A stretch of DNA of 64,000 nt from Sternotherus odoratus (taxonomy: Eukaryota > Chordata > Testudines > Kinosternidae): positions 44,110,133-44,174,132 of the forward strand of contig JAVMKO010000005.1 of NCBI GenBank assembly GCA_032164245.1. The letters run 5' to 3'. The notes under the pieces were generated by a model. That model made no database searches and was not told where the DNA came from. It saw only the letters and a list, made by a program, of their open reading frames with translations. This document shows, in pieces, positions 51,268-61,500 of this stretch (position 1 is the stretch's first letter; every line of letters begins with the position of its first letter). A program made the translations under genes and the position numbers.

Positions 51268-51790
51268 TCATGTAACCCCTAGGTCCTTTTCAGCAGAACT
51301 GCTGCCTAGCCACTCGGTCCTTAGTCTGTAGCAATGGGCTTCTTCCATCTTAAGTGCAAGACTGCATTTGTCCTTGTTGAACCTCATCAGTTTTCTTTTG
51401 GCCAAATCCTCTAATTTGTCTAGGTCCCTCTGTATCCTATCCTTACCCTCCAGCATAGATACCACTACTTTCAGTTTAGTTTCATCTGCAAACTGCATCC
51501 GATGAAGTGGGCTGTAGCCTACAAAAGCTTATGCCTAAATAAATTTGTTAGTCTATAAGGTGCCACAAGTACTCCTGTTCTTTTTGCTGAGGGTGCAGTC
51601 CATGCCATCCTCCATATCATTAATGAAGATATTGAACAAAACTGGCCCCAGGACCAACCCTTGGGGCACCCAGCTTGATACCAGCTGCTAACTAGACATG
51701 GAGCCATTGACTATCTGTTGAGCCTAACAATCTAGCAGCTTCCTATCCACCTTACGGTCCAGCCCATACTTCTTTAACTTGTTGGCTGCC
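51268..51790 (-). mobile_element. CR1 LINE fragment
   Basis: Minus-strand pieces [34 protein letters not shown] and SSSAEKDLGVT match the CR1 fragment at 40.1-40.3 kb. Further upstream on the same strand [19 protein letters not shown] is a frame-shifted form of the same region. It is split by a 90-bp insertion. Confidence 0.85.
51499..51588. mobile_element. short insertion within the CR1 fragment
   Basis: GATGAAGTGGGCTGTAGCCT followed by an AAAGCTTATGCCTAAATAAA block and AAGGTGCCACAAGTACTCC interrupts CR1 between sequences that are adjacent at 40080-40105. It looks like the 3' piece of another repeat common in reptile genomes; I cannot name its class. Confidence 0.6.
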
Positions 51791-52195
51791 TTGATTCAGC
51801 TGCTTTGATCCATCCCTCCTGTGATGTCAGGGTTCTCCCAGGTGCCAGTCAGTTCAGCAAAGGATAGGAAATGGGGAGAGAGAAAAGCCCCAATTCCCTG
51901 TGTGGCTGGGGAGGTCCCTTGGCTAGACAGGATGTGGGGGGATTCCTGGGAGGAGGTTGGTGTGGGGGGAGGAGGGTTGGGGGGAGGAGGAGGTTGGTGA
52001 GGGAAAGGTCCCTAGAAAGGAGGTCTGCTAGCCCACATGAGAGGGACTACAACTCTCCAGTGGATGAGCTACTGGATGTCACCCCTTGAGTCTGCAGGCA
52101 GCCATGCCAGGGATCAGTGGAACTTATTACCCAGGAGCCTAGAAATTTCTTTGCCACAGGAAAACACAGAAAGTGCATTTTACAGGGAATTTTTA
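51791..52195. other. unassigned sequence before the DIRS element
   Basis: Contains a G-rich GGAGGTTGGTG repeat near 51950-52000. No gene recognised. Confidence 0.45.
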
Positions 52196-52380
52196 GTTCT
52201 TCTTCGAGTGCTTGCTCATGTCCATTCCCATATGTGTGTGCGCGCCGCGCATGCACGATTCCGGAAAAGCTTTCTCCCTAGCGGTACCCGTAGGGTCGGC
52301 AGGGGCGACCCCTGGAGTGGCGCCGATATGGCAATGTACATAAGCCCCTGCCGACCCACCCCCCGCTCAGTTCCTTCTTT
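52196..52380 (+). repeat. left inverted terminal repeat of DIRS
   Basis: From CTTCTTCGAGTGCTTGCTCA through GCGGTACCCGTAGGG to GCTCAGTTCCTTC. From CCCATATGTGTG onward it is the exact complement of 58028-58183. The outermost 30 bases differ from the right end, as is usual in DIRS. Confidence 0.92.
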
Positions 52381-52567
52381 CCGTTATTGACGGTTGCTGG
52401 AACAGCTTCTCTATCTCTCACCGAGTTCTTAGCGGTATCGTTCTATCGTTCCTTGTTAATAATTAGTTATTCGTTAGTTAGTGTTAATTAGTGTTAATTC
52501 GTTCTAACAGTAGGTAGTATATAGTTCTTAGCATAGTAGTAGTTCCACAGTTCATCGGCGCCGGGGC

Positions 52568-54898
52568 ATGACTCGTGCGCCGGGCTTCAAAGTTTGCGAG
52601 GGCTGCGGAAAGCCGATGCCCGTCAGCGACCCGCACTCTGAGTGCCTTAAGTGTCTGGGAGAGGGCCATCAGGCAGATCGTTGTGCGATTTGTAGATCGT
52701 TCAAACCTCGCACTAAAAAGGAAAGGGACTCTCGCCTGAGGCTCATATTGATGGAGTCGGCACTGCAGCCCCAACAACAGCCTCCACAGGAGAGCAGAAG
52801 TGCTCCGGCGTCGGTGAGGACCCCGGTGGCACCAAAGGCTAATTCTAAGAAGCACCGGCACCGTTCCCCGCACCGGTCCGGTACCTCGAGACGGCACCGG
52901 TCGCAATCTCTGGTGCCGGTTAAGAAACCAAGAGGCCGTTCCCCTGGTCGGAAGACACAAGGGGAACCAGCCGCGGCACGGCATTCCTCGGGTCGCTCCG
53001 ACGAGTCCCGTAGGCTGCCTGTACCTTCTACCGAGTTGAGGGAACGAATCCCCCTCGGTGCCGCTCCATCCCCTCAAGGGGTCTTCGAGGAGATCACGAT
53101 GCCCACGACCCCGGACATCTTCGAAGCGGCACAGGATTTTATATCTCTAACGAGAGAGGCGGCCCCACCACCGGCACCGATCCCCTTCGCAGTGCCGGCG
53201 CCGGTGCCCACGACGGTGGTGCCAATAATCCCGCAGGCATCGGCACCGTCGATACCTCCAGCCACGGTACCGTCCGTTTCGACGCCAGACGTGCGGCCCG
53301 GTCCGGCACCGTCTACCGGGGTAACGCAGGAGAGGGACATTTCGGCACCGGAGGCCCGAATAATTCCCGCTCCGACACTTGCGGCACCGGAAAGGGGCCG
53401 ATGGCGCATGGACTCGTTGGGCAGGCTCACAGCACCGGATGGTACGGCACCGCCGTGGCCTGCTTCGGACTACTCCTCAGAGTCGGACGCGCCGTCTTCC
53501 CGATCGGATCGCTCCCGGCGCTCGTCTCACTCACACCACCATTCCCGGCACCGCAAACCGTCGCGGCACAGGAGCCCGGCACCGTGGGTTCCACACAATC
53601 AGGGGCCGTTTCAGTGGCCCTTTTGGACTCCCTGGGCGTATCACCAGGCCCAGGGTCCATCCTCGACAGCCGCCTCACTGCCGTCAGTGCCACGAGGGCC
53701 TCCAACGGCTACAATATCGGTACCTCCCTCGGGACCGGAGGAGGCGATGCCAGGAACACCAAGGGATGACAGACCACCCCCCTCGCTGTCCCACGACGAG
53801 CAGAAGGCTGCTGCCCAGGACCCTTTGATAACTGGGCCCCAGGAGGCAGCGGGTTTCGCGGCCTCATCCTCTTCCTCCCCAGATGAGGCCGTAGCGGGGT
53901 CCTCCTCACCGACCCTTCCGCCGATGGACTTGAAGGGCCACCAGGACCTCCTCCGTCGGGTAGCCCAGAACCTAAACCTCCCAGCGGAAGAAGTGGAGGA
54001 GGAGGCTGACCCGACAGTGGACATTTTGTCATCGGCTGGTCCCACAAGAGTCGCCCTACCTTTTGTTAAGAAGGTCACGTCGATGGCAGATACGCTTTGG
54101 CAGACGCCTTCCTCCATCCCTCCGACCGCGAAAGGCGTAGAAAGAAGGTATTTTGCGCCCCGTACAGGCTCTGAACATCTTTTCACGCACCCACAGCCAG
54201 GCTCCCTCGTGGCGGACGCGGTCAACCACAGGGAGCGCCAAGGGCAAACGGGGTCAACCCCCAGGTCCTTTGAGGCAAAGAAACTGGACCTTCTAGGAAG
54301 GAAGGTGTATTCTTCTGGGGCACTTCAATTGCGTATCTCAAACCAGCAGACAGCGCTGAGTAGGTACGCTTTTAACACCTGGGCAGCCATGTCAAAGTTC
54401 AAGGACAAGTTGCCAAGCGACTCTGGGTCTGAATTTAAGGCCATCATGGAGGAGGGCCAGCTGGTTTCCAGGGCGGCTCTGCAGGCAGCCCTGGACTCAG
54501 TGGATGCTTCGGCACGGACTATGGCAACAGCCATAGCGATGCGTAGGGGGGCCTGGCTGCAAGTTTCGGGGATTCCGCCTCCGGTCCAGGCTTCCATTCA
54601 GGATTTGCCATTTGATAAGAAGGGCCTCTTCTCGGAAGACACCGATAAGAGATTGCAGTCTATGAAAGACTCCAGGGCCATGTTGAGGTCACTGGGTCTG
54701 CATACACCGCAGACCGTTCGTAGACCCTTTAGGCCCCCTCCTGTAGCCCAACCGCGCCCATTCCCTGCACCTCCTAGACGAGACCAGATTAGGAGGGGAG
54801 GTAGGGGCAATGGCAGGGGCCGCCCTCGACCAGCCCCTAGGCAGGGGCAGCATAATTTGGGCCCCAGGCAACAGTCAGGCGACAGGCAGAACTTTTGA
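52568..54898 (+). CDS. DIRS ORF1, Gag-like protein
   Basis: A 776-codon frame. The N terminus has a zinc-binding cluster, CEGCGKPM, then CLKCLGEGHQADRCAIC (residues about 10-50). Residues 60-330 are rich in Pro, Ser, Arg and Ala with many CGGCACCG codons. The C-terminal third is better structured (SKFKDKLPSDSGSEFKAIME) and ends in an Arg/Gly tail (RRGGRGNGRGRPRPAP) suited to RNA binding. It overlaps ORF2 by 89 bp. Start chosen at the first ATG that opens the zinc cluster. Role as a capsid or RNA-packaging protein is inferred from position. Confidence 0.85.
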   Translation: MTRAPGFKVCEGCGKPMPVSDPHSECLKCLGEGHQADRCAICRSFKPRTKKERDSRLRLILMESALQPQQQPPQESRSAPASVRTPVAPKANSKKHRHRSPHRSGTSRRHRSQSLVPVKKPRGRSPGRKTQGEPAAARHSSGRSDESRRLPVPSTELRERIPLGAAPSPQGVFEEITMPTTPDIFEAAQDFISLTREAAPPPAPIPFAVPAPVPTTVVPIIPQASAPSIPPATVPSVSTPDVRPGPAPSTGVTQERDISAPEARIIPAPTLAAPERGRWRMDSLGRLTAPDGTAPPWPASDYSSESDAPSSRSDRSRRSSHSHHHSRHRKPSRHRSPAPWVPHNQGPFQWPFWTPWAYHQAQGPSSTAASLPSVPRGPPTATISVPPSGPEEAMPGTPRDDRPPPSLSHDEQKAAAQDPLITGPQEAAGFAASSSSSPDEAVAGSSSPTLPPMDLKGHQDLLRRVAQNLNLPAEEVEEEADPTVDILSSAGPTRVALPFVKKVTSMADTLWQTPSSIPPTAKGVERRYFAPRTGSEHLFTHPQPGSLVADAVNHRERQGQTGSTPRSFEAKKLDLLGRKVYSSGALQLRISNQQTALSRYAFNTWAAMSKFKDKLPSDSGSEFKAIMEEGQLVSRAALQAALDSVDASARTMATAIAMRRGAWLQVSGIPPPVQASIQDLPFDKKGLFSEDTDKRLQSMKDSRAMLRSLGLHTPQTVRRPFRPPPVAQPRPFPAPPRRDQIRRGGRGNGRGRPRPAPRQGQHNLGPRQQSGDRQNF

Positions 54899-56822
54899 AG
54901 TTGCGCCCGAGGGCAACAAACCAGACTCCACTGCTGGAATTACCCGTCCCTTTGTGAACCGTTTATCCCACTTCTACCAGGCCTGGTCCTCGATCACCAA
55001 GGACAAGTGGGTTCTCAGCCTGGTAGAAGTGGGATACTCTATCCAATTCTCTGTTCTCCCTCCCACCCACCCCCCGCGCCCGTCCCTCTTCAGGGACCCA
55101 TCTCACGAGCATCTCTTAGGACAGGAGGTCCAAACCCTCTTGTCTCTGGGTGCCATAGAGGAGGTTCCTCAAGAATTCCGGGGCAAGGGATATTACTCCC
55201 GCTATTTCCTTATCCCGAAGGCCAAAGGAGGTCTTCGCCCCATCCTAGACCTGCGCGGCCTCAACTCCTACATAAAGAAGTTGAGGTTTCGCATGTTATC
55301 TCTAGCTACCATAATTCCAGCTATGAATCAAGGAGACTGGTTCGCTGCCCTCGACCTAAAAGATGCTTATTTCCATGTATCAATTATTCCATGCCACAGG
55401 AGATTCCTGAGATTTGTGCTGGGGTCCCAGCACTATCAATTCACAGTGCTCCCTTTCGGCCTGTCCTCTGCCCCGAGGGTATTTACAAAATGTATGGCAG
55501 TCGTGGCAGCATTTCTCAGAAGGAAGGGCATCCATGTCTACCCCTACCTCGACGACTGGCTTATAAAAGCAAACTCAAGGGAGCAGTTGTTAAGCCATAT
55601 AAAGTTCCTCACAGCCACTTGCCGCAGGCTGGGTCTCATTATAAACGAGCCCAAGTCGACACTTGTTCCTACCCAAAAGATAGAATTTATCGGAGTGATA
55701 TTAGATTCAACAAGGGCAAGGGCGTTTCTGCCTCCCTCCCGAGCCAAGTCGATCGCAGATATCATTCATCCCCTCATGAAATTTCCCATGACTACGGCCA
55801 GGAACTGCATGGTGCTGTTGGGCCACATGGCGGCGTGCACTTACGTCGTGCCGTATGCAAGACTCCGCCTCCGGCCTCTACAATTGTGGTTCGCGAGTGT
55901 GTACAACCAGCGCAGAGACCCACTGGACCGCATAGTGACTATCCCGAATCACGTTCGCCGCTCCCTCGGCTGGTGGCTTCAACCCCTGTCTCTGAGCGTA
56001 GGGGTCCCATTCATGAAGCCCCAACCGGTGGCAACATTAGTAACGGACGCTTCCGCCATGGGCTGGGGGGCGCATCTCGGGGAGCTAACGACTCAAGGTA
56101 CCTGGTCCCAAGAGGAGCTGGACCTACATATCAACGTCAGAGAGCTCAGAGCGGTCCGACTCGCATGCCAGACATTCCAAGGTATGCTTCAAGACAGGTG
56201 TGTATCAGTCCTGACAGACAACACGGCCACCATGTTTTATATAAACAAACAGGGTGGTGCTCGCTCTTCTCGCCTTTGCAGGGAAGCCCTGGCCCTTTGG
56301 GACTTCTGTATTCCCCGTGGGATCTCCCTCACGGCCGCCTATCTCCCGGGGGCTCAGAACGTGTTGGCAGACACACTCAGCCGCTCGTTCAGGGGTCACG
56401 AGTGGTCCCTCAGACCAGATATAGACCACTCCATCTTCCTCAGGTGGGGATTTCCCCTCCTCGACCTGTTTGCCACAAAGACCAACAGGAAATGTCACAG
56501 GTTCTGCTCCCTCCTCAACCTGAGCCCGGGATCGGAAGGGGATGCGTTTCAGGTGCCTTGGACGGGGGGCCTAATGTATGCGTTTCCCCCGTTCCCCCTT
56601 GTCCACAAGGTCCTTCTCAAGGTCAGGCAAGACAGAGCGTCTCTTATACTCATAGCACCGGCGTGGCCACGACAGCATTGGTACACCGTGCTAATGTCCA
56701 TGTGCGTGACGAAACCAGTCACTCTTCCCCTGTCACAAACCCTGATTTCCCAGGACCACGGCAGGATGCTACACCCCAACCTACAGTCTCTCCACCTCAC
56801 GGCGTGGAATATCCGTGGCTGA
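54810..56822 (+). CDS. DIRS ORF2, reverse transcriptase and RNase H
   Basis: A 670-codon frame. Reverse transcriptase motifs run from KAKGGLRPILDLRGLN (about residue 135) through FAALDLKDAYFHVSI and FTVLPFGLSSAPRVF to the catalytic YPYLDDWLI (about 243). RNase H follows: VTDASAMGWGAHLG (about 410), NVRELRAVRLAC, LTDNTATMFYIN (about 470) and PGAQNVLADTLSR. The end, HLTAWNIRG, overlaps the recombinase frame. No premature stop. It would copy the element RNA into DNA. Translation may need re-initiation or frame change after ORF1. Confidence 0.93.
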   Translation: MAGAALDQPLGRGSIIWAPGNSQATGRTFEVAPEGNKPDSTAGITRPFVNRLSHFYQAWSSITKDKWVLSLVEVGYSIQFSVLPPTHPPRPSLFRDPSHEHLLGQEVQTLLSLGAIEEVPQEFRGKGYYSRYFLIPKAKGGLRPILDLRGLNSYIKKLRFRMLSLATIIPAMNQGDWFAALDLKDAYFHVSIIPCHRRFLRFVLGSQHYQFTVLPFGLSSAPRVFTKCMAVVAAFLRRKGIHVYPYLDDWLIKANSREQLLSHIKFLTATCRRLGLIINEPKSTLVPTQKIEFIGVILDSTRARAFLPPSRAKSIADIIHPLMKFPMTTARNCMVLLGHMAACTYVVPYARLRLRPLQLWFASVYNQRRDPLDRIVTIPNHVRRSLGWWLQPLSLSVGVPFMKPQPVATLVTDASAMGWGAHLGELTTQGTWSQEELDLHINVRELRAVRLACQTFQGMLQDRCVSVLTDNTATMFYINKQGGARSSRLCREALALWDFCIPRGISLTAAYLPGAQNVLADTLSRSFRGHEWSLRPDIDHSIFLRWGFPLLDLFATKTNRKCHRFCSLLNLSPGSEGDAFQVPWTGGLMYAFPPFPLVHKVLLKVRQDRASLILIAPAWPRQHWYTVLMSMCVTKPVTLPLSQTLISQDHGRMLHPNLQSLHLTAWNIRG

Positions 56823-57877
56823 ACCCGGCTGAGCTGCAGTGCTCAGACGCGGTCAGGGAGGTCCTTCTGGGTAGTAGAAAACCTTCTACGAGGGCGACAT
56901 ATACTGCCAAGTGGAAGCGTTTCTCATTATGGTCTCAGGGCAAGGGCAGGGACCCCATGTCCTCGTCACTCCCCAATATCCTAGACTACCTCCTTGGGTT
57001 AAAACAACAAGGATTGTCTCTCTCCACTGTCAAGGTACACCTAGCGGCTATCTCAGCTTTTCACCCAGGGTTTGGGGGGTTTACGGTCTTTAGCAGCCCC
57101 CTAGTTCTTAGATTTCTAAAGGGGTTGGAAAGACTGCACCCCCAGGTACGCCGGCCGGTGCCCTCATGGGATCTCAACCTCGTCCTAGCAGCTTTGATGA
57201 GGCCTCCCTTTGAACCTATGGCCTCTTGCCCGTTGTCTTATCTCTCATGGAAGACGGCCTTCTTAGTAGCGATTACTTCCGCTCGTAGGGTGTCTGAGCT
57301 TAGGGCACTAACTTCAGAGCCACCCTACACAGTCTTCCATAAGGATAAGGTCCAGTTACGCCCGCACCCGGCTTTTCTTCCCAAGGTAGTCTCCCCATTT
57401 CATTTGAACCAAGACTTATTTTTACCTGTATTCTTCCCCAGACCCCACTCTAACAATAGGGAAAGAATGCTTCATTACTTGGATGTCAAAAGAGCTTTAG
57501 CCTTTTATATAGAAAGAACTAAACCCTTTCGTAAATCTCCACAGCTTTTTATTTCTGTAGCAGAGAGGATGAAAGGATCACCAATTTCCACTCAGCGCCT
57601 CTCGGCTTGGATTACGTCTTGCATTAAGCTCTGCTATAACCTTTCAAATGCTACTCCCCCAGCGTTGACGGCGCATTCGACCAGGGCCCAGGCAGCATCC
57701 ACAGCATTCCTGGTGCACATTCCCGTCGTCGACATCTGTAGAGCAGCGACGTGGTCATCGGTACACACCTTTACTTCGCACTACGCCATCGTGCAGCAGT
57801 CGAGGGAGGACGCCGCTGTAGGACAAGCGGTCCTGTCAGTAGGAACTCAAGGTACTCCTCTCCCTCCTCCCAGATAA
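56730..57877 (+). CDS. DIRS ORF3, tyrosine recombinase
   Basis: Part of a frame that stays open from 55007 (the first half only shadows ORF2) to 57877. The recognisable protein starts around DAVREVLLGSRKPSTRATYT (core-binding domain) and has the catalytic residues of the lambda-integrase family: Arg in TSARRVSEL (57293-57298), HSTR (57674-57685) and the tyrosine in SHYAI (57782-57784). It should integrate the circular DNA form, replacing the DDE integrase of other LTR elements. It ends PLPPPR then TAA, next to the internal complementary region. Exact start unknown. Confidence 0.9.
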
Positions 57878-57888
57878 CTGCTCGTAAG

Positions 57889-58000
57889 TCACATATGGGA
57901 ATGGACATGAGCAAGCACTCGAAGAAGAAAGAAGAGTTACTCACCTTTCGTAACAGTTGTTCTTCGAGATGTGTTGCTCATGTCCATTCCGAATCCCTCC
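57889..58000 (+). repeat. DIRS internal complementary region
   Basis: CATATGGGAATGGACATGAG plus CAAGCACTCGAAGAA is the complement of the left outer end, and GTTACTCACCTTTCGTAACA plus GTTGTTCTTCGAGATGTG is the complement of the right outer end. The two are joined head to tail. In DIRS this region templates completion of the ends and circle formation. Confidence 0.9.
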
Positions 58001-58027
58001 CGCCTCCCCTCTGTCGGAGTACCGGCA

Positions 58028-58236
58028 AGAAGGAACTGAGCGGGGGGTGGGTCGGCAGGGGCTTATGTACATTGCCATATCGGCGCCACTCCAGGGGTCG
58101 CCCCTGCCGACCCTACGGGTACCGCTAGGGAGAAAGCTTTTCCGGAATCGTGCATGCGCGGCGCGCACACACATATGGGAATGGACATGAGCAACACATC
58201 TCGAAGAACAACTGTTACGAAAGGTGAGTAACTGTT
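58028..58236 (+). repeat. right inverted terminal repeat of DIRS
   Basis: Exact complement of the left repeat from GAAGGAACTGAGCGGGGGG to CACACACATATGGG, then a unique outer end with CATCTCGAAGAACAACTGTT and GGTGAGTAACTGTT. Confidence 0.92.
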
Positions 58237-58384
58237 CTTTTTTACATTTTGTGAAAAAAATAAAAACATCCCTTAACTATGAACTAATGTTCACTAATAG
58301 CACCAGTGTCACCTATTCAATGCACACAACCTCCCCCTCTTGGGGTTGATTTTTGAATGTGCTTTAAATTGGCATATAATAGTT

Positions 58385-58593
58385 TATTGGAGTCTCCGTT
58401 ACCTGGCACCCCGTGTTAACCAAACCACCAGCTGCCTGGGGTTGACAGTGGTTGGGGCTTGGGCAGCTGGGGCTCAGGTGGTGGGGACTGACAGCCCCAG
58501 GCCCCACTACTGTCAGCGCCACATGGCTGGTGGTTCTGTTACATGGAGAGCTGAGCAATGGGGGCTTGGATAACTGGGGTTCTGCTGCATAGC
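58385..58593. mobile_element. possible pogo/Tigger-like MITE
   Basis: GGAGTCTCCGTTACCTGGCA on the left and, reversed, CAGCAGAACCCCAGTTATCC on the right resemble degenerate terminal repeats. No certain target duplication. Confidence 0.3.
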
Positions 58594-58599
58594 AATAAA

Positions 58600-61500
58600 A
58601 TATTGTGTTCACCTGAGACCTGTATGTGTTATGGCTAGGTAAATGAAAGGTCAACATTTCATTTTAATCATGGAAAATCGTGGATGTTAATCAGAGAATT
58701 TTGTTTCCTAAAGAAAACTAGGATCCATCCTTATTTACTAACTGTGCAGCCGAAACAGACAGCAGTTGCTGCTCATAAACCACCAGGGGGCAGGGCAGGG
58801 CAGTGCTGCTGGTGCGTCCGGATAGCCAGTCACTGCCCAGACATGGAAAACTGGGCCTATGGCACAGGCTAGTGCCCTCCCCCCTCCACCCCTCCTGGCA
58901 TGATCAGAGCTCCAGGAGGGGAGGACAGGTAGCAAAGGGGCACCATGGCTGGGCTGTCTACCAGGCTCAGTGTCTTGCATGGAAGGGGATCACACTGCTA
59001 TGGGTGCTTTGGTCACACTGCTGGGGAGTGCGCTGGCACCAGCCTCAGACAATCGTGAGCACAGGGCTCAGTTCAGTTGCTGTCCAGGGCCACAATCCCT
59101 GAGGGGACCAGGCACTAGCACAGAGCCTGGTTCTTCTGTCTCTAGCAGAGGCAAGCGCTGGGGCTGGCCCAGTCTCATAGGTGGAGATGGATGGCTGTGA
59201 TGGCAGGTGGACCCCAGGCAGATGTGCTGTCACAAGAGCACAGTGGGACTGAGACCCTGCCCTCATCCTTCCCCCCCTCAGCAGGGTCTGGCAGCAGGAC
59301 ACAGGAGACAATGTCAGGGTGCAGGAGCATGGCTATTGGCTGGGCTTCATGTAGGCAGGATCTCAGGAAGAGCTGGGGGTGGGTGAGCTGGTTTGGAGTT
59401 GTAGGGAGGCGTGGCTGGCTCTGTGGATGGGGTCTGAGTGGTAGGGGCATGCCAGGGGGATGGGGACGTGGCATATTTTGTTCATCCCATGGGGTGTGAC
59501 TGGCACTGTATGGGCACTGGGATGCAGGAAGCTTGTTGCAGGGTACCCTAAGAGTCCCGTAGAAATGAGGCTCACACACAGTGGCTAGATGGAAAGTAGT
59601 GAATTTATTGAAGGTGGCGGCACACCTGCGCTGGGGGCCCCGGTCAGCGCGGCCATGAGATGGGAGACCTGGCACATCGGAGCAATGCCCAGGGAGGAAG
59701 CCCAACACACAAGGGCACACGGACACAGAAATACTCATGCTCATTTGCATCTCATACATAACTCATGAATAGCTAATAACATGTTTTGCAATCCTGCCTC
59801 GGTTTACCTATTTGGTTTCACACAAGCTGAGATTCACACAGGGTAGGTAAACAGCTTCCCAGCTGCATCTGGGGAGAGGCTTCCCATGAGATAAGCTCTA
59901 GTCTAAAGCCAAGGCCATTCCCCTAGAGATGCGATAGAAGCGGAATTGCGCCACCTAACGATTGCCGTCACATTAATCTTCCGCTTACTACAAAGCTACT
60001 CAGTGGTGTTACCACCTGCGCTGGGCTGGGGCTGGGTGCCATGAGGAGAGTGAGGCCTTGAGGTCAGCCTGACCAGCCACACTGCAATGCCCCCCAATCG
60101 CCCCCCCCCCCACCTCCGGCAGTGGTGCCCTGATGCTGTAGCAAAGGGCCATATGAGATCCGAGGAAGGTGGTAGCTGCAATAGGAGTGGGCAGCAGCTC
60201 ACAGGCAGAGGGGTCACCCCTGGCTGACCGTGAAGGCACCTGAGGAAAAGAAGGGCAAAGGGGTCCTGGGGCCACTTCCCTGAGGATGGAGAAAGCCAGA
60301 GAGCTTCTGGGGGAGGAGCCAGAGTGGCTGGTCTGCAGACAGGGAGGAGCTGGCAGGAGCAGGTGGGCAGTGTATAGGGCAGGGAAAGGACATAGATTCA
60401 AGCTTTGAGTCCCCCTTGGATCCAAGCCCTGAGATCCAGCCAGCCTCCATTGACCATCCGTCAGTTCTTCCCACAACTTTCAGAGACCTGTTCTGCCCAT
60501 CTGTTGAGGTTCAGCACCTGCTGCTCTTTTGTTTTGGCCCCTCTCCGCTTAGCCACATTCCTCTCTCATGCCTTTTGCCTTCTGGGCTGGCCGGCTAAGA
60601 GGGTTAGGAGCAGCTGGATTTGCTTTGCTTACTTATTGCTGCTGAGAAACACGGGCCCAGCTGTTTATTTTATGGGATAAATTCCGCATGGTCCCATGCC
60701 CTGCCCAGCTGCCTTTCCTCACATTCCCAGCCTACGCTGCTCCCATTCAGGCACATTGCCTCTTATTGCATAACTGGGATCCAGCAGACACATGCTGGAT
60801 TCCAGCTGTCACTTCAGCACCTACTGGGCCTGTCTCCCACAGAGTTCTCAGTCCAGAGGCTGGCATTGGCTGTTCACCAGTGATCTAGCATGTGTGCTCA
60901 TCCCGCCAGGCCAGGCAGGACAGGGCAGGAAGGCACCAGGTCTGCTGTGGGGGCGTGACAGAAAGCACCCAGCTTTGCTGCATGTGGGCCAGCAGACCCA
61001 CTGACTCAGGAGTCCAGCTCTGAGGCTGGATCATTCCATAGCCAGGTCCAAACTTCCCCAGAGCAGGGCTCCAGAAGGGACCTGTGCACTGGCCAGGGAC
61101 ATTCTTTCTAGAGCATCTCAGCAGCACAGGAAGGGTGCCTCCCTGCAGTGTCTCTGCCTGGCTTGCGTTCACACTCCCTCTTCCTGGAGACCTCGGCTGT
61201 CTGTGGTGGAGCCGCTGCTGCCCCACTCTGCTCTCATAGGCCTTGGGGGAAGATGGGACTGGTGGGAGCTGGGGTCCCTTGAGGGCAGGATGCTGTGAGC
61301 CCCGAGGAGGCTGAGAGCAGGGAGAAGTACTTCTGGCTGGAAAGCCAGAAGCTCTGGTTGTGGGCCCCACACCGGTATCTTAGCCAGTGCAGCTCATGTC
61401 CTGTCAAGGTCATTAGCACCACTTCAATTGGCCAGACAGTAGAATGGGCCAGCTCAGGACTAGAACCACTTTGGTTGACAGGCAGGTGCCAGGAACTCAG

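Larger units (their letters stand above)
52196..58236 (+). mobile_element. complete DIRS-type tyrosine-recombinase retrotransposon
   Basis: About 6.0 kb with split inverted terminal repeats, a Gag-like frame, a reverse transcriptase/RNase H frame, a tyrosine recombinase frame, and an internal complementary region that joins copies of both outer ends. A GTT lies at each edge (52196-52198, 58234-58236), as expected for DIRS insertion through a circular intermediate without a longer target duplication. All three frames are open and the inverted repeats are identical over at least 150 bp, which implies a recent insertion. No integrase or protease is present, as is normal for DIRS. Confidence 0.93.

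Noticed and set aside
53379..53828. Additional frames inside DIRS ORF1
   Set aside because: They overlap the Gag-like frame and have no independent motif; GC-rich codon use keeps other frames open.
55007..56729. First 570 codons of the long frame that ends in the tyrosine recombinase
   Set aside because: They lie under the reverse transcriptase frame and show no domain; only the part after about 56730 is recognisable.
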